Positions 36,001 through 44,390 of a DNA stretch of 64,000 bases are shown piece by piece. How positions within the stretch are numbered: the first letter of the stretch is position 1; every line of letters starts with the position of its first letter. The DNA is taken from assembly GCF_914767665.1 (NCBI RefSeq), contig NC_059504.1, positions 8,372,501 to 8,436,500 of the forward strand. The letters are read 5' to 3'. The stretch comes from Harmonia axyridis (Eukaryota; Arthropoda; Insecta; Coleoptera; Coccinellidae). The translations under genes and the position numbers were made by a program. The notes under the pieces are model-generated. The model saw nothing but the letters and a program-made list of their open reading frames with translations, was not told the origin of the DNA and ran no database searches.

Positions 36001-39000
36001 TGCGGAGCTGGAGATGGTTTTTGTGGAATAAAACTGGGTTTTTGGGGAGGCAGGTATCCTGGAATTTGTGGTACTGGTGATGGTTTTTGAGGCACATAAC
36101 TAGGTTTTTGAGGAGGTTGATAGCTTGGTATTTGTGGAGCTGGTGATGGTTTCAATGGAACGAAACTGGGTTTTTCAGGAGGTTGATAGCTTGGACGTTG
36201 TGGGACAGGTGATGGTTTTTGTGGAACAAAACTGGGTTTTTGAGGAGGTTGATAGCTTGGAATTTGTGGAGCTGGTGATGGTTTCAATGGAACGAAACTA
36301 GGTTTTTCAGGAGGTTGATAGCTTGGACGTTGTGGGACAGGTGAAGGTTTTTGTGGAACAAAACTGGGTTTTTGAGGAGGTTGATAGCTTGGAATTTGTG
36401 GAGCTGGTGATGGTTTCAATGGAACGAAACTAGGTTTTTGAGGAGGCTGATAGCTTGGAAATTGTGGAGCTGGGAATGGTTTTTGAGGCACATAACTAGG
36501 TTTTTGAGGAGGTTGATAGCTCGGAATTTGTGGAACAGGTGATGGTTTTTGTGGAACAAAACTGGGTTTCTGAGGAGGCTGATAGCTTGGAATTTGTGGG
36601 GCTGGGGATGGTTTTTGAGGCACATAACTAGGTTTTTGAGGAGGTTGATAGCTTGGAATTTGTGGGGCTGGGGATGGTTTTTGTGGATTCTGATAACTTG
36701 GAATTTGTGGGGCTGGTGATGGTTTTTGTGGAACAAAACTGGGTTTCTGAGGAGGCTGATAGCTTGGAATTTGTGGGGCTGGGGATGGTTTTTGTGGATA
36801 CTGATAACTTGGAATTTGTGGGGCTGGTGATGGTTTTGGTTGAACAAAACTGGGTTTTTGTGGAGGCTGGTAGCTTGGAATCTGTGGCGCAGGTAATGGT
36901 TTTGAAGGAACTAAACTAGGCTTCTGGGGTGTTACAGTTGGTATATTTGGAGTGAAAGATGGTTTATAAGAAGGTTGCTGATATGAAGGTGTTTGGGAAG
37001 GACGGTAACTTGGTATCTGTGATGGTGGACGATACGCTGGTGGTGGGAATGGAGGAGTTTTAGAGGGCTGATAACTTGGTATCTGAGGAGTTATACTAGG
37101 GATTTGAGGTGATGGAGGCTTTGGAGTAGGTTTATAGGTTTGAGATGGCCCTTCAATGAAGGGTTTATTTGGTTTCTCGTATATATATCCGGTTGGTTCT
37201 TTTGGTGGAGATGGGGGACGTTGTGGATACGTGGGCGGTTGAGGTTTGAATGATGGATAATTAACGCTTGGCCTAGAAGGAGTAAATTCGGGTTTTTCAG
37301 GTGTTGGTCTAAAGGGTACATTAGGTCTTGGAAAACTAGGAGTCACTGTTGGAAATTCTAAAGGTTTTTGTGGCTCAGGAGTTTGTGGTTGAGAAGGTTT
37401 ATATTGTGGTTGAGAAGGTTTATATTGTGGTTGAGAAGGTTTATATTGTGGTTGGGAAGGTTTATATTGTGGTTGGGAAGGTTTATATTGTGGTTGAGAA
37501 GGTTGATATTGTGGTTGAGAAGGTTTATATTGTGGTTGAGAAGGTTTATATTGTGGTTGAGAAGGTTTATATTGTGGTTGAGAAGGTTTATATTGTGATT
37601 CGATTGGAGGTTGATAACTTGGCTTGAACGGTTTTGGAGTAACATTTGTTATAGATGGTATTCCCGCAGGTACGGTAGGCCGAGTAACTTCAACTGAAGG
37701 ACGTAGTGGTCCAGTTGGTTTATATTGTGGTTGTTGTGGTTTGGGGAAGTCCGGATAGCTTGGTTTATAGGAGGGTACTTGAGGTGGTTTATATTGAGGG
37801 CGCGTTGGTTCAGGTTTCTGAGGAAAAGAAGGAACAAAAGTAGGCTTTTCAGGTATACTCGAAGGTTGTGAAGGTGTTGGACGATAGGCTGGTAATTGTG
37901 GAGAAGGAGTTGTATCCGGACGATAGCTTGGTCTCAACGGAAAAGTTGCTGGTGTACTACCAAAAGGAATTTTTGGCTTTTCATAAATATATCCCGTTGA
38001 ACTGGGTGTAGGTCTATAAACTGGGACCGTTACAGGTTTTGAAGTAGGTTGATAAGCAGGAACAGATGTAATTGGTTTCTGTGGTATATTCAATGGTTTT
38101 GAAGTTACCGGAAGTTGTGGAGCAGGCGTTGGGCGATAAAATGGTTGCTGGGGAGAAGGTGTTTGAATTGATGGATAAGTTGATATCGCAGGGATTCTAC
38201 TAGGCTTAAATGGTGCTCCTGTTGGTGTTTGTGGAGCAATTGTAGGTCTATAGAATGGTGACTGAGGGGCTGGTGTTTGAGGAGGGCGATAACTAGGTCT
38301 TTGAGTGACTACAGGAGTTTCTTGAGGTTTATAACTTGGTACAAAGGGAGCTTTCGTTGGTCCTTGAGGTTGCGTGGGTTTGATAATAGATATTCCAGGT
38401 GACTGACCACTTGGTTCATACGATGGAGATTGTGGTTCTACAGGCTTGAAAATGGGGCGCGATGGAACTACACTTGGTTTATCTGAAATAGATGGAATAG
38501 TTTGCGGGAACGGTTTCGCCGGTTTTTCATAAACATATCCACCAGTAGGTCTTCCTGTCGGCCTTTTCTGAGGTTGCGGTAAGCCAGGTTTCAATGGACT
38601 AGGTGTAAATGGCTCTCTTGAGGCTGGTATACTTGGAACAGGTGATGGTCGATACGATGGCACCTGTGGTGCTGGTGTTTGATAACTTGGGAAACTTGGC
38701 TTATAAGTTACTTGTTGTGGAGGTTTGTACGCAGGTGCTACTGTCGGTTGAACGGGAGTTTTGGATGGCTGATAGGTCGGTAATTTTTGAGGAAACTTAG
38801 GTTTACTTGTTGTGGGAATTTTTGGTCTTTGAGTCTGCACAGGACCTTCATCAAAAGGTATTTTAGGCTTGTTATATACATATCCATCTCGACTACTGAA
38901 CTGGAAGGAGTTAACTGGAGACGCATACCCTCCTTGTAAAATTTCATTGTCTTTTGATATATCTTCTTGTCCAATTTCATTTTGGAAATTTGGTTGTCGG

Positions 39001-39332
39001 TTACTTGATGCTTTAGAAGAAACAATTCTTCTTCCAAATTGACCTTCAGCATTGAAATCTCCAGTATTTTCATCTATGGCACTCGAATCTAGAGTTATGA
39101 CAGGTATTCTATACGCATTTAAATCTTTTTGGTTATTCAGTTCATTATCGAAATTTGTCCTTAGTTCAGCGTTTCCATTGGAAATACTGTCTAACTTTCG
39201 ACTTTCGAAGATACTATTATTTTCATCGAAGGAAATCGCCGGCTTGTCGGCAAAATAACCATCCTGTCTTCTTATTCTATTGGTTTCTTGGTCGGCCAAA
39301 ACTAAGGTCGTCACCAATAAAATATATATCAT
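33084..39332 (-). CDS. Giant secreted proline-rich repeat protein (cuticle/adhesive-like), 2082 aa
   Basis: A single uninterrupted exon. The ATG at 39332 begins a signal peptide (MIYILLVTTLVLA), followed by a possible dibasic cleavage site RIRR (residues 19-22). The frame extends five codons upstream, but only through a splice acceptor (TTTGTTTCAG), so at least one further 5' exon exists. Nine GYxYxKPxxxF-type motifs lie near residues 25, 151, 268, 450, 718, 1395, 1508, 1605 and 2071. Between them are Pro/Ser/Gln/Lys/Tyr repeats: ten QPQYKPS-type heptads (about 578-649), many PAPQIPSYQPPQKPS units (about 811-1294) and three 32-residue TSKPFTYGPSFQPV units (about 1919-2015). I see no Cys and no Trp. 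This composition suits a crosslinked cuticle, silk or adhesive matrix protein. Function is inferred, and no chitin-binding (RR) domain is visible. Confidence 0.85.
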   Translation of the reverse strand: MIYILLVTTLVLADQETNRIRRQDGYFADKPAISFDENNSIFESRKLDSISNGNAELRTNFDNELNNQKDLNAYRIPVITLDSSAIDENTGDFNAEGQFGRRIVSSKASSNRQPNFQNEIGQEDISKDNEILQGGYASPVNSFQFSSRDGYVYNKPKIPFDEGPVQTQRPKIPTTSKPKFPQKLPTYQPSKTPVQPTVAPAYKPPQQVTYKPSFPSYQTPAPQVPSYRPSPVPSIPASREPFTPSPLKPGLPQPQKRPTGRPTGGYVYEKPAKPFPQTIPSISDKPSVVPSRPIFKPVEPQSPSYEPSGQSPGISIIKPTQPQGPTKAPFVPSYKPQETPVVTQRPSYRPPQTPAPQSPFYRPTIAPQTPTGAPFKPSRIPAISTYPSIQTPSPQQPFYRPTPAPQLPVTSKPLNIPQKPITSVPAYQPTSKPVTVPVYRPTPSSTGYIYEKPKIPFGSTPATFPLRPSYRPDTTPSPQLPAYRPTPSQPSSIPEKPTFVPSFPQKPEPTRPQYKPPQVPSYKPSYPDFPKPQQPQYKPTGPLRPSVEVTRPTVPAGIPSITNVTPKPFKPSYQPPIESQYKPSQPQYKPSQPQYKPSQPQYKPSQPQYQPSQPQYKPSQPQYKPSQPQYKPSQPQYKPSQPQYKPSQPQTPEPQKPLEFPTVTPSFPRPNVPFRPTPEKPEFTPSRPSVNYPSFKPQPPTYPQRPPSPPKEPTGYIYEKPNKPFIEGPSQTYKPTPKPPSPQIPSITPQIPSYQPSKTPPFPPPAYRPPSQIPSYRPSQTPSYQQPSYKPSFTPNIPTVTPQKPSLVPSKPLPAPQIPSYQPPQKPSFVQPKPSPAPQIPSYQYPQKPSPAPQIPSYQPPQKPSFVPQKPSPAPQIPSYQNPQKPSPAPQIPSYQPPQKPSYVPQKPSPAPQIPSYQPPQKPSFVPQKPSPVPQIPSYQPPQKPSYVPQKPFPAPQFPSYQPPQKPSFVPLKPSPAPQIPSYQPPQKPSFVPQKPSPVPQRPSYQPPEKPSFVPLKPSPAPQIPSYQPPQKPSFVPQKPSPVPQRPSYQPPEKPSFVPLKPSPAPQIPSYQPPQKPSYVPQKPSPVPQIPGYLPPQKPSFIPQKPSPAPQIPNYQPPQKPSFVPQKPSPSPQIPSYQYPQKPSPAPQIPSYQPPQRPSFVPQKPSPAPQIPSYQPPQKPSFVPSKPSPAPQIPSYQYPQKPSPAPQIPSYQPPQKPSFVPQKPSPFPQKPSPFPQIPSYQPPQKPSYVPQKPSPVPQIPSYQPPQKPSPVPQIPSYQYPQKPSPAPQIPSYQPPQRPSSIPSKPSYVPQIPSSQIPSKPSFTPQKPSSFPSEPSFQPSQSSTPKPSFLRPTSAPQTPSYQFPSYTPKPVSPSRPQFPSSPPKVVIVDKPSTGYVYEKPNKPFIETQTKKPSPAFPSYKPPSVTFTQTSITPTIRPSIPSYQTPSKQPVKVPLKPSYQTPSFSTPQTPIYRPIQSPEKPVFQPSVPQQPFQPGVYKPSQPQRPPSPGYVYEKPKQPIGNIPSYKPSILPQQPSYRPPQVTTTVPIYQTPSLQPVKPIYRPAPVSQKPVFPPSSFDRPSIAPQPFQPGIYKPTQPQRPPSTGYVYEKPKRPVENIPSSYRPSIVPQQPGYKPAPTVVTQRPAYRPSPVPQFPKPSSPLPPRTPSPQPLPQFPSYQPSKKPVSPPSFSIPSQPPINIYPEVTQRPQQTFTSGISRPSSPLFTSKPAYTQVFTSYPAVTLRPNEKTEYEGPGYIPPLKVPTVKPPSYTFKPIPSVTTSKPFTYSPKPVGPVVSPQKPFTYSPSSYKPSVSTTFKPFSPSFPVQKQTTSPPIYKPFTNLPSTYKPYVPISSTLRPVSLEPSTYKPFSTFSSTEKPLTSQKPFTYGPTFKPSIQGSGSTSKPFTYSTLSYKPFVSQSTTQKPFTFVSSTQKPATSKPFTYGPSFQPVQSTTSKPFTFVSSTQKPATSKPFTYGPSFQPVQSTTSKPFTFVSSTKKPATSKPFTYGPSFQPVQSTTSKPFTYKPYQPVTSTPRPQFPTFSSTTPPRDTFKPFVTSTIRPSTTQEDRHYLPPVSDGYFYPKPEIAFSFK
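33289..33576 (-). repeat. Three 96-bp tandem units in the proline-rich gene
   Basis: Unit starts at 33289, 33385 and 33481 are exactly 96 bp apart and a fourth partial unit starts at 33577. Each encodes 32 residues including TSKPFTYGPSFQPVQSTTSK. The few substitutions keep the frame. Confidence 0.9.
35450..36900 (-). repeat. Central PQIPSYQPPQKPS repeat array
   Basis: Imperfect units of about 60-120 bp encode alternating PSPAPQIPSYQPPQKPS, SFVPQKPS and SYQYPQKPS modules. Some blocks are near-identical at the DNA level (for example 36110-36240 and 36230-36370), implying recent unequal exchange or conversion. Confidence 0.85.
37387..37605 (-). repeat. 21-bp tandem repeat, about ten copies
   Basis: The plus strand repeats GGTTGAGAAGGTTTATATTG with a 21-bp period, encoding QPQYKPS heptads on the minus strand. 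One unit has Gln for Lys (QPQYQPS). Confidence 0.95.
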
Positions 39333-39342
39333 GTATTTCTGA

Positions 39343-39651
39343 AACAAAGAATAGTGTTGAAAAAAATGTTATATTGATAACTGATATTTGAGTGCGGAAA
39401 TAATATTCATTGCAATGTATTAACTTAATCGCTTAACTATATCAGAAATCTCACCACCAGTGGCGTCGCTTATAACCATTGCCTTGGGGCAAATAAAAAA
39501 TTGGTCCCAATATGGTTTGATTCCTTCATATAGAAATGATCAGAGTCTGAGAGCCTCTTTATTGTTAAGAACCTGATGCATAGCAGCACCTTGGCTACAT
39601 CCTTGGTTATCTGATTCGTTTTAAATAAATTTGATCAAAAGACGATATACT
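39343..39651. other. Upstream region of the proline-rich gene
   Basis: Should contain the intron that ends at the acceptor next to 39343, and possibly the missing first exon. I cannot place that exon with confidence. CACCAGTGGCGTCGC at about 39454 looks like a repeat end. Confidence 0.35.
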
Positions 39652-39653
39652 TA

Positions 39654-39865
39654 TTAGGTGTACAACTTTGCTACCGCCGTTTTGCAATAGATGGCTCTAA
39701 TGATAAGTGATAGACGAAAAATTCTCGTCATTTTCGGGAGGTTTTAATTTCCTGCTTTAATATGAAGAAATCTGTGGCTGAGGATCATCGAATGCTCTTG
39801 AATACCTATGATGAGGCCGCTATTAGTAGAAGAACGTGCCGGGAGTGGTTTCAACGCTTCAAGAA
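39654..39865 (+). mobile_element. Mariner 5' end fragment
   Basis: Starts after TA with the intact terminal repeat TTAGGTGTACAACTTTGC. It reaches an ATG at 39762 reading MKKSVAEDHRMLLNTYDEA and RTCREWFQRFKK, the mariner helix-turn-helix start. Homology then stops near 39865 and unrelated sequence continues in frame to 39971. Confidence 0.75.
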
Positions 39866-40048
39866 GAAAATTTCAAATGCTTTCTATCGATCAATCATAA
39901 ATCTACTGTTCGATTACAAAAGAACAGTTCGAATATTCCTGAGAAATAACATGAAAAATTTACATGAATAAGAATTTAAGCGGAAAGCTGCTGATAATTC
40001 AGTACCATTCACATTTTTAATACCTACAGTAGATGGATATTAGAAGTA

Positions 40049-40924
40049 AAGGGTGTTTTTTTTAGAGCTATAGAACTTCAAATTGCAATGAAACAACGAT
40101 GGATTATTCGATTGACATGAATTTTATTTATCCGCAAGATAATCTTGTGGCATTATATTTAAATATGATTTCTGGCATATGACCGCCACGGCTGGCTCGG
40201 ATGTAGTCCAATCTGGACGTCCAATTTCCGATGACTTTTTTCAATATTTGTGGCCGTATATCGGCTTATCCGCATAGACCAATGACTTTACATAGCCCCA
40301 CAAAAAGTAGACTAGCGGTGTTAAATCACAAGATCTTGGAGGCCAATTCACAGGTCCAAAACGTGAAATTAGGCGGTCACCAAACGTGTCTTTCAATAAA
40401 TCGATTGTGGCACGAGCTGTGTGACATGTTGCGCCGTCTTGTTGGAACCACAGTTCCTGGACATCATGGTTGTTCAATTCAGGAATGAATGGCTATACCG
40501 ATCACCATTGACTGTAACGTTCTGGCCATCATCGTTTTTGAAGAAGTACGGACCAATGATTCCACCAGCCCATAAAGCGCACCAAACAGTCAGTTTTTCT
40601 GGATGTAACGGTGTTTCAACATACACTTGAGGATTAGCTTCACTCCAAATGCGGCAGTTTTGTTTGTTGACGTAGCCATTCAACCAGAAGTGCGCTTCAT
40701 CGCTCAACAAAATAAAATGGACGTAGTGCGCGATACGTATTCCGCACAGAACCATTATTTTCGAAATAAAATTGCACTATTTGCAGGCGTTGTTCAGGCG
40801 TGAGTCTATTTATGATAAATTGCCAAACCAAACTGAGAATAAATCACTCGACAGCTGTTAAACCGGTCGCCATCTTGAACAGTAATGCCAACTCAAAGTT
40901 ATATACCTCGAAAAAAACACCCGT
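40049..40924 (-). mobile_element. DD41D (rosa-like) element, copy C, internally deleted
   Basis: TA-flanked, from AAGGGTGTTTTTTTTAGAGC to CGAAAAAAACACCCGT. The minus strand encodes SDEAHFWLNGYVNKQNCRIW, FQQDGATCHTARATIDLLKD and LTPLVYFLWG, so the third catalytic Asp is Val. It has lost about 65 bp near the C-terminal coding end compared with copies D and E (near 40264) and shares the central deletion junction of B and E. Confidence 0.85.
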
Positions 40925-40926
40925 TA

Positions 40927-41679
40927 CTATAAAATTAGGATTTGCTTTCAGTCTCCGAGAAAGATCCGGCTTATAACTTGTAATTTCTATTTATTTACGA
41001 TTTACGCATCAACATAAAAAAAGGTTCAATTTCAATGAATAATCCATGAATAAGATAAAGGAATTTTCCTCAACAGTCATCAAACCACGAAAATTTTAAC
41101 TTTGACCTTTAATCAGAAGACTAATCCAAACTGACATCAGAGCCCATGACCCATGGCTAAGCGAAATTAGCACTCTTCACTCGAATTAACATTATGTTAA
41201 ATCCGGCATTGTATAATTATGTCATCCTTTCGTCTCCGCGTATCTGTTCGGTTAATAATTTAGATACTTTTCATAAATAAAAATGAAGGTCTTGGCATCG
41301 TCTATACAAGGAAATAGCATGGGCTTGCATCATCGTCAGGTACTGGGCATTGTATACCTTTCTCTTGTAGGTACACAGTTTGATAATGGCTATCTTCGCA
41401 GTTTGGAAATGTCTAAAAATTCTGAACTCGTGATATGATAATTAATGGTATAAGTTCAGAACATTTAGATGAGATGGATGACAATTATGACTGTATACAC
41501 GTCAAGGTAGTCGAAAGTAAAGTTGATTGAAAATTAAGTATATGTGTTTCTAATAACGTTATAATCACGATATACATATGTCGATATGCAAATCCGCCTT
41601 TTGTTAAATTTCAATTGGGTAAAACCGTCTTTATAATGGCCTACTTTCGCGAACTCCTTCCATGGACACAACTTGCTAA
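40927..41679. other. Non-coding stretch
   Basis: No gene recognised. Confidence 0.4.
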
Positions 41680-41863
41680 ATCTTGCCAAATTTCGACTCA
41701 TTGATGAAGATTTGGATGTCAAAGTCGATTCTGTCCGGCCGTCTTGTAGACGATAAATCTCCATCGGAATGATCTTGCCAAATTTCGACTCATTGATGAA
41801 GATTTGGAGGTTAAAGTCGATTCTGTCCGGCCGTCTTGTAGACGATAAATCTCCATCGAAATG
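41680..41863. repeat. Two near-identical 92-bp tandem units
   Basis: Units 41680-41771 and 41772-41863 both begin ATCTTGCCAAATTTCGACTC and include CTGTCCGGCCGTCTTGTAGA. They differ at only a few bases. Flanking sequence is unrelated to other repeats in the window. Confidence 0.9.
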
Positions 41864-43699
41864 ATGTAGAGCATTGAAATTTTCAGGGCAGGTCGAACAC
41901 TAGCGCAGCTAGAGGTGGTCTTTCGAACTGCGTTGCAAATTGATGACGTTAAAGGACTAGTTCATAACGTCATGTGTTAAAACCAACTATGTTTAATACA
42001 GTAAATCTCACCTCAAAAGAAAAGTAATAAATAAAAAATAAAGTTGATGATAACCAAGTAATAATCAAAAGAAATGTTTTAAACAGAAATGCAAAAACAA
42101 AGAAAGTGTGTTTGATGACTTGGATCCTGAGGACGGATATGAAAAAAAAATATCCATTTTCTGATGAACGCCGAAAATAATGAATTGCAGATGCAAGCTG
42201 GATCGTCCTCTTCATCAGAAAATGGAGTGCTATTCAGCCTGTGCAGGTGTCAGTAGTAAAATAAAAATGTTTACTTGCGAATTATGTAGGAATTGAGTAG
42301 ATTTATGATAATAAAAGATTGATTTCTTATTATTGCTTGTAACTTATTTTTTATTGTATCAAACCTCAATTTAAGTGTATCAAGCCTCCCATGTATAAGA
42401 ATGTTTGAGACACTCTGCACCGACAATTTCAAGAACTCATAATCAAGGTTGAAATTTCCATTTTCAGTTATTAAATATTGCTAATTTCACTCTGACATAA
42501 ATGGATTGGTGAATGTTGAATATTTTTTAGTAACAATTTTGTAAAAAATGTATTAACTTAAATGTATTAAGAATGAATTATAAATGTATTATAATTTTGG
42601 TATTATGTTGATTTATGAAATTATACATAATTTCATCGATTGTCCCTATCTTCTGGAAAATATTCGAATAAATGTCCCTCAGAGGGACTTGAGAGCCTTG
42701 GATTTTTTCATAATTAAGTTCAGTAGAACAAATTAATATATAAATTCACTTAATTAATGTAGCTACCTACTTAATTAAAAAAATAACATTTGCCAATCCA
42801 ATATTGCATATTTTTGTGTATGTATAGGTACTAACTTTTTATATCCCACATTAGATATGAGTAATAGATAACTTTTTCACATTAAAAAATTATATTAGAT
42901 AGAAGATATTTAAACACCGTGATCAAGTTCTTTGGAATGAGGATAGCACCATCTTTCTCACGTTTTGGAATTCAATTTATTGTAAAACCATACAACCATT
43001 TAAAAATAGATAATCCCAACGTTTGACGACTATTCAATTCTATTCGTGAAACAATATTAACTCTATTGAGTATCTGTTTTACGATGTATAATTTATTATT
43101 ACGAAACTATGAGCTGACATGACCAAGAAAACAGGATAACGAAGCTTTATTACAAGAGAAAGAATTTTATATACTCTTTTTTTTTCACCGTAAATTAATT
43201 ATACAGTATTATTAACGTGAAGCAGCCATCAATGAAGAAGTCATTTAAAATTTATAATGCAATCTTGATAACCTTTGAAATGATACTATAATTTTTTCAT
43301 ACTTATGGAGGGTTTTCCATTAGGAATGACTCAATTATAATGGTTATGATGGCAACACTGTCTGATTTTTTGACATTTCTTATTTAGAGTATGTTATGTT
43401 AGTTATTGTTGAAGTGTTTCATCAGAGTTTTTACCTTTGTATTTGGATTTGTGAATACTGATAAAAAAATTAAGAATGATTCATGGACGAATTATTCAGT
43501 TAATCAACTCACTATTTGTCTTATTTCAGACAAATTTGAAAGTGTTAACAAGTGCGGATCAGTACTTGGTACTGGTAGGTACTCTTGTATCATATAAAGA
43601 AAATCCACTTTTTGGTCTGCCTTAGATTAGATTTAATTAAGGAGGTTCCATTACACTGCGACGTAATGGTCTATTGTGCCTCCATCAGAACTATTCTCT
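41864..43699. other. AT-rich gene-free stretch
   Basis: Short frames only. ATCCATTTTCTGATGAACGC (42150) and ATCAGAAAATGGAG (42214) are inverted copies of a short motif. Confidence 0.4.
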
Positions 43700-44390
43700 C
43701 CATTACGTGATTTACAGCTCGCCTTCCAGTTCCAGAGTTCTAATCTCCAATATTTGGGATGGCTTCAAGAAGGCTAATTCCTCACTTCTACAAGTTTCGT
43801 GTTCAAAGCAGGTTCTGCTTTGGCTAGCGATGGCGAGGCTTTCCGTTACCAGGTGATCCGGAGTTTCTTCCTCCTCCTCCCCACAGAATCTGCATTCGTC
43901 ATTTTCTGTTAGACCCATTCTCATGAGGTGTTTCCTAAGGCGACAATGCCCTGTGAGAAATCAAGTTAGGAGGTGCAGCATATTTTAAGTAAGATTCAGA
44001 TAATTCTTGGATCTCGTAGAGTCAAAGTTTCGAAGGAAATTTTTTGGGTGATCCAAACCAGGGAGATTCCGCCAGAGTATTTCTCTTTCATTTTCTTCCT
44101 CCTCCTTGAACTCTTTATTGTAGGTACATTTGTCTACGCCACAGAAAGGTTCCAGGGCGATGAAAGGAGTTTGTGTTCCTTTTTTGGGAAGTGTGTTGGC
44201 CTCTTCATTCCCTCTAATTCCCGAGTAGTCGGGAACCCAGATTAAAAAGACCTTGTTATTCTTGCCTATTTCATTGAGTTTTCTTCGGCACACCAATACC
44301 ATCTTAGAATCGATGATATGTGAGCTCAGTGCTTTGATTGCAGCCTGACTATCAGAATGTATCGCTATATTATTTGTCTACCTTAAGACG
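43700..44390 (-). pseudogene. LINE remnant: RNase H domain and C-terminal zinc-knuckle region
   Basis: Read on the minus strand, NIAIHSDSQAAIKALSSH (about 44340-44390) leads to a frame with VFLIWVPDYSGIRGNEEANT, the RNase H signature of non-LTR ORF2 proteins. Then, in another frame, MRMGLTENDECRFCGEEEEE and TPDHLV give the typical C-terminal CxxC...H motif. A frameshift and stops separate the parts. It resembles R1/I/Jockey-group elements, but the clade is not determinable. No RT domain is next to it. Confidence 0.75.

Noticed and set aside
37387..37605. Regular 21-bp repeats resembling a CRISPR array
   Set aside because: There are no spacers, the repeats are contiguous and encode heptads in a eukaryotic gene.
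33191..39391. Many frames of 60-306 codons on both strands inside the proline-rich gene
   Set aside because: They mirror the simple repeats of the 2082-codon frame, and their composition is a by-product of the same DNA repeats.
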